DNA of 64,000 nucleotides from Macrothele yani. Lineage: Eukaryota > Arthropoda > Arachnida > Araneae > Macrothelidae. Position numbers and translations under genes: made by a program. Position 1 is the first letter of the stretch. Each line of letters opens with the position of its first letter. Positions 20,401-30,870 of this stretch are shown piece after piece. The notes beneath the pieces were generated by a model, which had not been told where the DNA came from, ran no database searches, and saw nothing but the letters and a program-made list of their open reading frames with translations. The stretch covers positions 44,730,469-44,794,468 of the forward strand of contig CM076996.1 in NCBI GenBank assembly GCA_039090855.1. Reading direction: 5' to 3'.

Positions 20401-21014
20401 ACCTGAAAACGTATGGTGCAAACCATTTCCCTGCCACTTGGTTTCAGCTCCTTTAGATTATTTAGATTAGCACATAGTAGTAAAAAAACAAACAAACTCA
20501 CTAACCGTTTGGATGCCAGTTTGAGGTGCCCCAATTTTTTTTAATAGAGTGTAAACCACCCATCGCCAGAAAGAAAACCCCTTTTTATGGGAATAATTTC
20601 TAATAATTTGTTATTGTTAAAATTTAGGTGGCAAATATTTCGCTGTACGTGGAAGAACTAACGCCACGTTAGCTACACGGGGCGTACTGATAGCCCCCGC
20701 AACCAGAGACTTCGCAAAACTTCGAAATCAGAATGGGCGACGTGTTGGCGAGCGTTATTTTTCGTATGGCAAGCTTGATAGCAACCTTATTTACGAAACA
20801 CTGAAAGAAAGTATTTGTTTTACTTTTGCTACAGGGACAGGCTGCAAAGGTATCCGTGCAAATATGCCCACACCCTCCTGCATATATACTCATTAATTTT
20901 GGAACTGTCTTGAAGTTTTTGTACTTTTTGGAATGCAAAAGAAGCTAAAGTTTGGAGTCATGTTTCGCTAATGCTCCGTATATCCATTTCTAATAAAATT
21001 AGTAAAACCTAACG
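20401..21014. other. Unassigned sequence before LINE
   Basis: AT-rich with moderate GC patches near 20660-20720. No domain recognised in any frame. Confidence 0.4.
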
Positions 21015-22527
21015 AGATACATACCTGTATGCAATCAAGAACATGAAGCGAGGAAAAGCTCCAGGAGAAGATGGAATTACTGTAGACATCATACAAGAAG
21101 CAAGTGGAGAAATCGAAACAGTACTCGCCCAAATTTTCACTCGATGCCTTAATGAAGGGAAAATTCCTGAGGATTGGAACAATGCTACAATGATCCTGCT
21201 ACATAAGAAAGGTGACATTGAGGATCTCGGAAACTACAGACCTATCAGCCTCCTATCAGTAGTTTATAAAATCTTCACTAAAGTTCTTTCACACCGTTTG
21301 AAGGTAACACTGGACATGGCTCAACCGAGAGAACAAGCTGGATTCAGGAGTGGCTACAGCACAATAGATCATATCCACGTACTGAGAGAACTAATTGAAA
21401 GAGCGAGGGAATATGAACTTCCATTGTGCATGGCTTTTATCGATTATGAAAAAGCCTTTGATTCGGTGAAACCATCAGCAGTTACAATGGCTCTGAAAAC
21501 CTGCGGTATTGAAGATGCATACATTAATATTATTAATAACATCTATGAAAATGCAAGTGCAAAGATTAGGCTGTTTGAAAATACAACACAAGTAAAAATT
21601 GGAAAGGGAGTGAGACAAGGTGACACCATATCTCCGAAGCTCTTTAATGCCACATTGGAGGGTGTTTTTCAGTCGCTGAGCTGGGAAAACAAGGGGATAA
21701 AGATTAATGGAGATTATCTAACCCACCTTCGTTTTGCTGATGACGTAGTCATTTTTGCAACTACCCCATCAGAGCTGCAGAGTATGATCCAGGAACTTGC
21801 TGACAAGAGTAAAGAAGTGGGATTAAAAATGAACTTTCAGAAGACAAAAGTGATGTTCAATGCTTTTACAAGAAATGAAGATTTATCGATTGATGGAGAA
21901 AAGCTGGAGATAACAAACACGTACGTTTATCTTGGACAGCAGATATCAAGTGAGGGTCACATTGGTGAAGAAATTAATCGGCGTACAAAACTTGCCTGGA
22001 GAGCTTTTGGAAGAAACAGCATAATTTTCAAGAGCAATATGCCATTATGTCTTAAAAGAAAAGTGTTTGATCAATGCATCCTTCCAGTGCTTACGTATGG
22101 TGCAGAGACGTGGACCTTACCTAAAAGAGACATACAAAGGCTGCAGACAACTCAAAGCAGCATGGAGAGGTGCATACTTGGTGTAACCAGGAGAGATAAG
22201 AAGAGGAACTCGTGGATCCGAAAAATGACAAGAGTGGAAGACATCATGATCAGAGTTAAATCCCTGAAATGGCAATGGGCTGGACATACTGCCAGAAGGA
22301 CAGATCATCGATGGACAGCCGAAATTTTAGATTGGATTCCAAGGGACAGGAAAAGACCCAAAAGAAGACCACATGGGAGATGGGTGGATGAAATTCGAAA
22401 GTATGCAGGGGTGACATGGAGGAGACTGGCACAAGACAGACCGTTGTGGAGGAAACTTGGGGAGACCTTCGTCCAGCAGTGGATTGATAATGGTTGACAA
22501 TGATGATGATGATGATGATGATAATAA
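21015..22527 (+). mobile_element. 5'-truncated RTE-like LINE, best-preserved copy
   Basis: Plus-strand LINE with a 3' (TGATGATGA)n tail at 22500-22524, diagnostic of RTE-type elements. The 5' part is missing: the endonuclease domain is absent and homology starts near LYAIKNMKRGKAPGEDG. Confidence 0.87.
21031..22497 (+). pseudogene. RTE-like LINE reverse transcriptase, truncated but uninterrupted ORF
   Basis: The frame is open for about 485 residues, ending FVQQWIDNG and a stop. RT blocks in order are KRGKAPGEDGIT, ILLHKKGDIEDLGNYRPISL, QAGFRSGYSTIDHI, MAFIDYEKAFDSV (block A Asp), RQGDTISPKLF (block B), LRFADDVVIFA (catalytic FADD), then GLKMNFQKTK, YLGQQISSEG and the C-terminal RRPHGRWVDEIRKYAG. 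It copies RNA into DNA at a nicked target. No stop or frameshift is visible, so insertion is likely recent. The missing N-terminus and endonuclease make this copy non-autonomous. Met at 21043 is simply the first Met in the remnant. Confidence 0.9.
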
Positions 22528-22660
22528 GCATGACACACTGCCACCATAACCACTAAAACACCCTGATTAAAAGAAAAATTCATGCGTAGGAGAAAGAAAG
22601 CAAGGTCTTAAAGCAATGTTTTCGTGGATTAGAGCTGAAGGGAATGTTCAAGTTAGTATG

Positions 22661-23905
22661 ATTAATCTTAAATAAAGCTGTCTCGGCACGATGTAATACA
22701 CGCTAGCCTCAGAAGTATAAAATATTTATTTACACCTAAAACCAGTATGTACAGATAAAGGCAACTTTAAAAACCAGGCAAGATCTTTCGAGTCTTCACA
22801 AGATTCATTACCAAGACAAAGTGCAGCTCAATATGCAGTGAGCAAGACCATATATGTACAAGTAAGTGACCGTCATGTATCTGTAACTATAGCAACATCT
22901 AGGTGCACATGTGCTGTAACCATAGAAATGAACTTTCTCGACATTAAATCTAAGTATCCGGTGCTTTTAATGTCCTAACGTATTGACGCCTAGGTAATGG
23001 TAAGTTACTGGGTAGGTCTTTATTGCAACATAGATCATCAAGCCATGTGATACATAATGATTCCGTGAAAAATGTATCTCGTTCATTTTTGGTAAAAGTC
23101 AGATGGTTCACGTTTTCCCAACGTGGGGTATATTTGCCTTGGGCTACCAAACGTGCAATGGCTGTAGTAGTTGCTTCCCGTTTTGATATCGTACTTGTGT
23201 TCTGAAACCCGGACAACTTTCGTCCGAAGAGTGGAGCCGATATATGTCCCAGGTTGGTCATTGGGAAGCTCAGGTTGCAATGGTATATAGTATATACCAT
23301 GTTTGTGTTCCGTGCACACCCGATCACGGTCTTGTTTTTATCATTTTGAAGATATTTGATGTCCGTATTCCAAAACTTATATGATGTTTATTACAGAATC
23401 GGTACAAAGTGTTAATGATGGTTGGGTGGTAATCCACTGAACCAACCAAACGTCTGGTAACTTGCTCGCGTTGTAATCGTGTGAACGACAGTCGTTGAGT
23501 CTGATGAATTACTTTATTAACACAGTTCGCAGGCTAACAAAATTGCTTCGCAGTTTTTACTATATGATCGAGTTCAATACGTCTTAAACGTATAGAGGAA
23601 GAGTGCGTGAAAGCTCTTTTGATACTTAAGCGCAACCCAGCAAGTTTATATTGAATGGGGTGAGCTGAAGAGAATGGAATGTGGGTCGGTTTCCGGTACA
23701 CCGAATGGGTTACAACATTCTGAACAGGATCTCTAGTAAGAAGGATTTCAAGAAACGGCAAGGAAAACTGTTCTTCGAGTTCGATAGTAAATTTAATTGA
23801 TGGAAAGAAGGACGATACTGCTTGAGCAAATTGTTGTAATTTTTCAACCGAGTGTGGCCAAAATACTAAGACGTCATCGACGTATCTGAAATAAAATGTT
23901 TGACG
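22661..23905 (-). mobile_element. Penelope-like element, 3' half, left copy of an inverted pair
   Basis: Minus-strand copy truncated at the RT catalytic core (FYFRYVDDVLVFWP near 23900). It extends through the GIY-YIG region and a ~290-bp 3' tail ending ATTAATCTTAAATAAAGC at 22661. It pairs with the right copy as an inverted repeat with a 26-bp spacer (23876-23901). Confidence 0.88.
22950..23905 (-). pseudogene. Penelope-like RT thumb + GIY-YIG endonuclease, left copy
   Basis: Reads YVDD (RT active site), FWPHSVEKLQQFAQ, SFFPSIKFTIELEEQFSLPF, TRDPVQNVVTHSVYRKPTHI, then KLAGLRLSIKRAFTHSSS. After a stop at the end of TAKQFC the reading continues in other frames: EHKHGIYYIPLQPELP, PGTYIGSTLRTK and VRVSEHKYD. 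This is the GIY...YIG...R...EH signature. It ends YVRTLKAPDT at 22950. At least three frame breaks occur. Known role of the family is RT coupled to a GIY-YIG nuclease for integration. Confidence 0.85.
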
Positions 23906-24837
23906 TCTTAGTATTTTGGCCACACTCGGTTGAAAAATTACAACAATTTGCTCAAGCAGTATCGTCCTTCTTTCCATCAATTAAATTTACTATCGAACTC
24001 GAAGAACAGTTTTCCTTGCCGTTTCTTGATATCCTTCTTACCAGAGATCCTGTTAAGAATGTTGTAACCCATTCGGTGTTCCGGAAACCGACCCACATTC
24101 CGACCCTGATTCCATTCTCTTCAGCTCACCCCATTCAATATAAACTTGCTGGGTTGCGCTCAAGTATCAAAAGAGCTTTCACGCACTCTTCCTCTATATG
24201 TTTAAGACGTATTGAACTCGATCATATAGTCAAAACTGCGAAGCAATTTGGTTATCCTGCGAACTGTGTTAATAAAGTAATTCAACAGACTCAACGACTG
24301 TCGTTCACACAATTACAACGCGAGCAAGTTACCAGACGTTTGGTTGGTTCAGTGGATTACCACCCAAACATCATTAACACTTTGTACCGATTCTGTAATA
24401 AACATCAAATAAGTTTTGTAATACGGACATCAAATATCTTCAAAATGATAAAACAAGACCGTGATCGGGTGTGCACGGAACACAAACATGGTATATTCTG
24501 TATACCATTGCAACCTAAGCTTCCCAATGACCAACCTGGGACATATATCGGCTCCACGCTTCTGACGAAAGGTGTCCGGGTTTCGGAACACAAGTACGAT
24601 ATCAAAACGGGGGCAACGAATACAGCCATTGCACGTTTGGTAGTCCAAGACAAATATACCCCATGTTGGGAAAACGTGAATCATCTCGCTTTTACCAAAA
24701 ATAAATGTGATACATTTTTCACGGAATCATTATTTATCACATGGTTTGATGATATATGTTGCAATGAAGATCTACCCAGTAACTTACCGTTACCTTGGAG
24801 TCAATACGTTAGGACATTAAAATCACCGGATACTTAG
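23902..24837 (+). pseudogene. Penelope-like RT thumb + GIY-YIG endonuclease, right copy (open frame)
   Basis: Continuous frame of about 312 residues. It begins DVLVFWPHSVEKLQQFA, i.e. at the YVDD block with YVD itself missing. The thumb and linker follow with SFFPSIKFTIELEEQFSL, RKPTHIPTLIPFSSAHP and VDYHPNIINTLYRFCNKH. The GIY-YIG domain reads HGIFCIPLQPKLP (Tyr to Phe in GIY), GTYIGSTLLTK and GVRVSEHKYDIKTG. It ends YVRTLKSPDT. No stops are seen, so it is younger or less decayed than the left copy. Without its RT fingers/palm it cannot act alone. Confidence 0.88.
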
Positions 24838-24970
24838 ATTAAACGTTCGAGAAAGTTCATTTCTATGTTTGCAGCACATGTACACCTAGATGTTGCTATA
24901 GTTACAGATACATGACGGTCACTTACTTATACATATATGGTCTTGCTCACTGCACATTGGGCGGCACTTT

Positions 24971-25010
24971 GGCTTGATAATGAGTCTTGCGAAGACTCGA
25001 AAGATCTGGC
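24971..25010 (+). ncRNA. Hammerhead-like hairpin in Penelope tail
   Basis: GGCTTGATAATGAGTCTTGC followed by GAAGACTCGAAAGATC forms a stem (GAGTC/GACTC) followed by the GAAA of hammerhead ribozymes. The segment before the stem, TTGATAAT, departs from the CUGANGA core at two positions. It lies 135 bp after the stop codon. The equivalent in the left copy is at 22780-22818, minus strand. Activity is doubtful for this copy. Confidence 0.4.
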
Positions 25011-25142
25011 CTGTTTTTTAAAGTTGCTCTTGTCTGTACATACTGGTTTTAAGTGTAAATAAATATTTTATACTTCTGAGGCTTGCGTGTATTAGATGGA
25101 AGTGTTTTACATCGTGCCGAGACAGCTTTATTTAAGATTAAT

Positions 25143-25817
25143 TCCATAGTTGCACGATATATATTGCCTCTCTTAGTATGATTGACTTACACATTTCCCT
25201 TCAACCATTCAAGTTTGTATGATTCCAACACGCAGACAATACCTTTCCCCTCCTTAACTCCTTTCCTTCAAGCCACAACCTTGTCTTTGCATTCATCTCT
25301 TCCAAAGTAGTCGTCAGTTACGACCTGCTTTCTCATTACCTTAGGGCTGGCTCAAGGGTTCTGGTAGCTTTAGTCTCCACTTTTCGTGTTGGAATCCCCT
25401 GCTTAGTAGCACAAATAAACAGCACAGCAATTACTAATGACTCAGTGAATTTCTATACACTGAGTCATTAGACCTTGGTCATACTAACTTGAAAAAATGT
25501 TTAATTTAGAATTTAGACGAGTGGAGAACAACTGAATTTTCATGGCCGTGCGGATGCTATGTTGATAACATTTCTACGGAGAAGGAAAGATGCACTTTCT
25601 AGGGGGAAATATGTGCGGCTATACACGACGAAAAACACGGTAGTCATTATTCCTTGGACAAATTCCAGATTGTATTTTAAAGGTAAAAATAATTAAAATG
25701 TGGCACATCTTGATTATTGTGGATTGATGTTAAATGCCTTTTCTATATTCAAGAGAAAATAACTTAAGTTTTGGAATTCTTGTGCTGCAGTTCTTAATTG
25801 TTACTTATTTGGTTATT
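25143..25817. other. Unassigned sequence
   Basis: No gene recognised. A short inverted phrase (CACTGAGTCATTAG / CTAATGACTCAGTG) at 25432-25472 could form a hairpin. Confidence 0.4.
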
Positions 25818-25955
25818 TACACTGCTGGCCACCCAAAATGCAACACCAAGAAGGACACGAGATAGCAAAGCCTGATTTACTGGACACATAACAACAGATA
25901 CAAAGATGAAGCGATTGAGCTTACAGGAACGTGCGACTTGCGGAACACGCAGACA

Positions 25956-26996
25956 TCAATAGTTCGTGTGGCCCTCATGGCTGGCAATAACGGCCGCTAC
26001 ACGCCGCGGCATCAAACTAAAGAGGCTTTGGATGTGGGCTTGGGGTATGTCGGTCCAGGCTGCTTCCACACGTTGCCACGTTTCGTCAGGCGTAGCCGCG
26101 GGTGGTGCTTGCCGGGTCACTCGGTTGCCGATCAGCGACCAGACGTGTTCGATGGGCGACATATCGGGAGAACAGGTGGGCCACGGCAGCAGTGACACCT
26201 GGTGGGCCGTGAAGAATTGTTGCACGATGCATGCCACGTGCGGGCGCGCATTGTCCTGTTGAAACGTGGCCGCAGGCATGTCCTGCAGACAAGGGAGGAC
26301 AACAGGCTCCAAAACGTCGGAGATGGTGCGGTGGCTGGTGAGTGACCGGCGATGCGTACCAGAGTGGTGCGGGGGTCATATCCAATTGCGCCCCAAACCA
26401 TAACGCCAGGCGACGGACCGATATGGCGATGCATAATGCAGGCGTCATACAGTCTCTCGCCGCGGTGCCGCCACACGCGGATCCAACCATCGTGATGTTG
26501 CAGGCAGAAGCGGGATTCGTCGAAGAAGACAACGTCGTGCCATTCCGTAGTCCAGGTGCGGCGTTCAACGGCCCAATGCTGGCACCCACTCGCCGGTGGT
26601 GTAACGTCAATGGTAATCGGAGCAATGGGCACCGTGCGACAAGTCCCCGCTCCTGCAGACGACGTCGAACGGTGCGTGCTGACACAGGTTGTTGCGCAAC
26701 ACATCCTAATTCCTACGCTAACGTTCGTGATGTGTCAGTGCGAGTCGTCAATGCCCGCCGCACAACATGCCGGTCCTCTCGTTCTGCGGTGTACCGCGGC
26801 TGCAGTAATCGCTCACGTCGGTCCTTCCGTCCCTCCTGCACCCACCGAATCCATACTTGCCTCACTGTGGATGGATGTCGTCCCACACGGGTGCCGATGT
26901 CTCGTACGATAAACCGCTGTCGCGATAAGCCACTATTCGTCCCCTGTCGAACTCCGAAACGTGCTGGAATGACTGCCGTATTCTGCGACGAGGCAT
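25956..26996 (-). pseudogene. Tc1-like transposase pseudogene (element D), catalytic triad intact
   Basis: Starts MPRRRIRQSFQHVSEFDRG at 26996. The helix-turn-helix region continues after a frameshift with RDIGTRVGRHPSTVRQVW and REDRHVVRRALTTRTD, then MSARTVRRRLQERGLVARCP. The DDE domain shows VFFDESRFCLQHHDGWIRVW, MVWGAIGYDPRTTLV, FQQDNARPHVACIVQQFF and SPDMSPIEHVWSLIG, with both Asp and the Glu present and 34-residue spacing. It ends ASHEGHTNY at 25956. Three to four frameshifts but few stops are seen. The GC-rich coding region contrasts with its AT-rich surroundings. Confidence 0.9.
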
Positions 26997-27104
26997 CAGG
27001 AAGCTTCCCACGTACAGGTCCGGCAGCACAACACACTTCCACACCCGCCTTCTGTGCACCCTTCTTATAGTGCTTCTCGGTGGTGTGCCGGGGGCACATG
27101 ATTT

Positions 27105-27330
27105 TTTTTTTTTTTTTTTTGATTGGAGGTTTAACGACCGCCGTGAGCAACTCAATGGGCTATAAGCAGTCGCCCGTCCCTAATTTAGGGTCACTGGTTC
27201 CAGGGAAGGGAGAGAGCCAGTGCCGTAAGACAATCACAACATCCATGCCTGACCGGGATTCGAACCCGGACCCCTTACGGACGAATGATCAGAGGCCAAC
27301 GCCTTAGACCACTGCGCCACCGGGGCGGCA
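27105..27330 (-). mobile_element. SINE1 copy 7 (inside Tc1 element D)
   Basis: Minus-strand copy, poly(T) tail at 27105, target duplication CACATGATTT at 27095-27104 and 27331-27340. Confidence 0.93.
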
Positions 27331-27619
27331 CACATGATTTGCATATGCCCTGCAATGCTAATCGTTTGCATGTCCTCTCGCGGGCGACGCACGCTGCGAA
27401 TTTTAGGTCAATCGGATGTTTCCTTCTTGGTGTTGCATTTTGGGTGGCCAGCAGTGTATATTCTATATTTGTATAAATCAGAAAAGGTTCTCAAACGCTG
27501 TCATACGGCAGTTACGTGTGGTGTTTGTCATTTTGTGTAGTCCGTTGTCTGATTGTCGGTTATTTAGACCGTTTCTTGTCGTGTTTCTGTTTCGTACCTT
27601 ACCTTTTGTTAGTTTTCAT

Positions 27620-27772
27620 TTTGCTTTTGTTTCTGATGCAAACTGTTTGGTATGGCGTTCTTTGGCCCATCAAATCCTTGCACCAATAAGTTTCAGCCAA
27701 CCAACTAACAGCAGACCGCTGTTTTGTGTTTTACGTGTTGATAAAAAGACATTTCAAAAAGGATGGCTTTAG
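27620..27772 (+). pseudogene. Possible OTU-like fragment
   Basis: The plus frame reads FVSDANCLVWRSLAHQILAP, similar to the OTU active-site segment DGNCLFRSL-AHQ. The Cys is kept, with Gly to Ala and one extra residue. Only about 20 residues are suggestive and the rest of the frame is not. Chance is a real alternative. Confidence 0.25.
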
Positions 27773-27916
27773 TTCCATAACAAATAAAATTTGCATATGA
27801 TTAACTTTGGCGTAAGTGTTTTGTAGTACTTTGTATTGCTATAAAACTAGGGCAATCATTTGAATTACAACGTGCACATTTGTGCTACACACAATAAAGC
27901 GCAATAATTTTTTTGT

Positions 27917-28151
27917 TTGTTTGTTGGGTTTTTTTGGGGTTGGGTTGGAGGTTTAACGACCACCGTGAGCAACTCAATGGGCTATAAGCAGTCGCCCGTC
28001 CCTAATTTAGGGTCACTGGTTCCAGGGAAGGGAGAGAGCCAGTGCCGTAAGACAAACACAACATCCATGCCTGACCGGGATTCGAACCCGGACCCCTTAC
28101 GGACGAATGATCACAGGCCAGCGCCTTAGACCACTGCGCCACCGGGGCGGC
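27917..28151 (-). mobile_element. SINE1 copy 8
   Basis: Minus-strand copy with a T/G-rich tail. It is flanked by TGTTTGTTGG on both sides (about 27914-27925 and 28152-28161), which suggests insertion into the tail of SINE1 copy 9. Confidence 0.88.
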
Positions 28152-28161
28152 TGTTTGTTGG

Positions 28162-28591
28162 TTTAACTACCACCGTGAGCAACCCAATGGGCTATAAGCA
28201 GTGCCGCCCCGGTGGCGCAGTGGTCTAAGGCGCTGGCCTCTGAACATTCGTCCGTAAGGGGTCCGGGTTCGAATCCCGGTCAGGCATGGATGTTGTGTTT
28301 GTCTTACGGCACTGGCTCTCTCCCTTCCCTGGAACCAGTGACCCTAAATTAGGGACGGGCGACTGCTTATAGCCCATTGAGTTACTCACGGTGGTCGTTA
28401 AACCTCCAATCAAAAAAAAAAAAAATAATAAGCAGTATCCCGTCCCTAATTTGGGGCCACTGGTTCCAGGGAAGGGAGAGAGCCAGCGCCGTAAGACAAA
28501 CACAACATCCATGTCTCACCGGGATTCGAACCCGGACCCCTTTCGGACGAACGATCATAAGCCATCGCTTAGACAACTGCGCCACCGGGGC
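28162..28591 (-). mobile_element. SINE1 copy 9, split by copy 10
   Basis: Its two parts are 28162-28202 (3' region: GTTTAACTACCACCGTGAGC to ATAAGCAGT) and 28437-28591 (remaining body and tRNA head, ending GCCACCGGGGC). The point of interruption is inside ATAAGCAGT, which is duplicated. It is older than copies 8 and 10. Confidence 0.9.
28203..28427 (+). mobile_element. SINE1 copy 10, inserted in copy 9
   Basis: Plus-strand copy from GCCGCCCCGGTGGCGCAG with a GGCGCTGGCC variant head and a poly(A) tail. The target duplication ATAAGCAGT is at 28194-28202 and 28428-28436. Confidence 0.93.
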
Positions 28592-28828
28592 TCAATTTTG
28601 GTTTTACGAAAATACCTGTAGGTTCCAAAGAATTTGAATTATTAAAACGCCCATACCAATGATATAAAATTTGAAATTTTGAGTAATTAGAAACTAAAAG
28701 ATTTTCTCAAAAGGGCCTCGAAGTTATTTTTTGCGGGAGGGCCCCGACTTTTTCCGGTACGCCACTGACCGTATACATAGAAAGTCGGCATAGAAGAGTG
28801 AAATAATGCTGAATGCCAGCTTGCAAAA

Positions 28829-30373
28829 TACACTGCCGGACAATTGCTAAGGACGGATGACAATAGCAACGATAGCAACCATAAAATGGAAGGCAGGAAA
28901 ATGTGGAAATTAGCATAAGTGCGGGATACAGTAAGACGTGTTGCGCGTATGCAAATTTTGAATTGCCGAACTTGTTCGTGACGTCATAGCGCTGATAAGA
29001 GATATAAAGGATTTGACGCGTATTGACCGTTGTTGTTCAAACGCAAAGTTGAAAGGGAAAGAATCAATTGACGAACTTGCAATTTTCAGTATGTCTTCCC
29101 GACATCACCTAGATGATTTTACGCGTGGCCGTATTATTGGCAAGATTGAAGAAGGGCGAAAAATAACAGATGTTGCCAGGGAGTTCGACGTCAGCCACAG
29201 TGTTGTTTCAAGGCTTTGGAAATCATTTCAAACAAATGGAGATTGTAGCAAACGTCACGGGGAGGTCGTGTTCGCAGTACGACACCTGCAGAAGTCCGGT
29301 ACATAGTGCTATCAATACAAAGACACCGGCGCAGCACAGCTAGTGAGGTAGCAAATCAGTTTATGGCTGCTACTGGCAAGCGGATCTCCCGAAAAACTGT
29401 CGCCAGACGTTTGCATAAAGGAGGACTATACGCCCGCCGTGCTGTTGTGTGCATCCCATTGTCCAGACGTCACCATACCGCCCGTTTGCAATGGTGCCAT
29501 CAAAATCGCAATTGGACTGATAACGACTGGTCTGCTGTCCTCTTCTCAGATGAGAGTAGATACAGTCTATCGTCTGATTGTCAACGACAACTGATCTGGC
29601 GTGATAGTGGTACTGCATATTGTCTAGCAAACATACAGGAAAGGGACCGATATCCGACATGTAGTGTCATGGTATGGGCTGGCATCATGATCAATGGCCG
29701 TACGTCCCTCTATGTGCTTCCAACTGGGACTATGACTGCCAACGATACATTAATGATGTTCTGCTACCTCATGTTCGCATGTTCCGTGGTGCTGTCGGTG
29801 ATAGATTCATTTTTATGGACGACAACGCAACATGTCATCGAACAGTCGCTGTCCAGGAGTGTCTCTTGAGAGCGAGGATATTCAACGCCACGTATAGCCA
29901 GCACGTTCTCCAGATCTGAATCCCATTGAAAATGTGTAGGATGCTTTGGGGAGGCGCCTTGCTGGTCGCCAATGCTCTCCAATAAACAAGGACACCCTCA
30001 TTCGTACACTGACAGAGGAATGGGATAAATTACCCCAACAGCTGCTTGATAATGTTGTGCAAAGCATGACACGACGTGTGGAATCTTGCATCGCCCTCCA
30101 TGGTGGCCATATCCCGTATTGACATCTTACGCCGGAACGCCTGCGGACGTTAATTGCATTTTTTCACGTTTACGTATTCTGCACAAAATGGCCTGTTTGT
30201 CCCTTGAACACGTTCCAAAGCCTTCTGGATTTCAGAGCACAATAAATTGTCTTTCTTGTAATGTCCTGGCATTCTGATATTATTTTATTTCACTTGGCAT
30301 CCAACCACACTTACTTTTTTTATGCGCTATATAGCCGTTTATGATCCGTCCTTAGCAATTGACCAGCAGTGTA
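28829..30373 (+). mobile_element. Tc1-like element E (complete ends)
   Basis: TA-flanked, with ends CACTGCCGGACAATTGCT and, reversed, CACTGCTGGTCAATTGCT, plus AAGGACGGAT inside. Length 1.54 kb. Confidence 0.93.
29091..30122 (+). pseudogene. Tc1-like transposase pseudogene (element E)
   Basis: Start MSSRHHLDDFTRGRIIGKIE at 29091, then REFDVSHSVVSRLWKSFQ. A frameshift near 29260 is followed by SIQRHRRSTASEVANQFMAA and RLHKGGLYARRAV. The catalytic domain shows LFSDESRYSLSSD, VMVWAGIMINGRT, a frameshift, QRYINDVLLPHVRMF, FMDDNATCHRTVAVQECLL and SPDLNPIENV followed by a stop for Trp. All three acidic residues remain. It ends ALHGGHIPY at 30122. Three frameshifts and two or three stops inactivate it. 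Confidence 0.9.
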
Positions 30374-30714
30374 TAATGATGTATTGCAATGCAAACATCT
30401 CTACTCTGAGGAATTGGGTTTTTATTGAGAAGTAGACCGAGTTGTGAGTGTTTCAAAATTGCCCCTTCAGCGAGTACTGTTTAAGGTTTTATTGAAGGAT
30501 AATAGAAATTTCAAATTGAAGTCCATGTGGATGTTTTCTTTTCTTTATTATTATACTCATCTTCCTAATTTTTTTTAAATTAATTTTTCCAGTTATTCAG
30601 CTATAAACGAAAACGATTAGACTAAATATAAAGGGAGATCACCCAAAAACCTACGGGGGGACGTTCATGGATTTTCGAGGGGCTAAGCATCCCCGAAAAG
30701 ATGCCTGAATACAA
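30374..30714. other. Unassigned AT-rich sequence
   Basis: No gene or repeat recognised. Confidence 0.4.
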
Positions 30715-30870
30715 AACTGGACGTGTCGGATTGCAATGCTATTCGGGAGGAAGGTAAAGGTTACCAAGAACAATAAATGATTAAACATTGAGACTGGTAT
30801 GGGCAATATTTATTGAGCTACACGCTAACACGTAGTGTCTCGTAGTATGGCGTCGGGCAGCCATGTTTTC

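Larger units (their letters stand above)
23902..25142 (+). mobile_element. Penelope-like element, 3' half, right copy of an inverted pair
   Basis: Plus-strand copy whose first base lies directly beside the 5' truncation of the left copy. It shares coding sequence and a 3' tail ending TTTAAGATTAAT at 25142. A ~20-bp extra segment near 25095-25110 distinguishes the tail from the left copy. Confidence 0.88.
25818..27458 (-). mobile_element. Tc1-like element D (complete ends), carrying a SINE
   Basis: TA-flanked. The ends are CACTGCTGGCCACCCAAAAT and, reversed, CACTGCTGGCCACCCAAAAT, with GCAACACCAAGAAGGA inside. About 1.4 kb without the SINE. Confidence 0.94.

Noticed and set aside
26342..27070. 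242-residue plus-strand open frame
   Set aside because: It is the antisense of the GC-rich Tc1 element D transposase. The minus strand has the recognisable DDE motifs.
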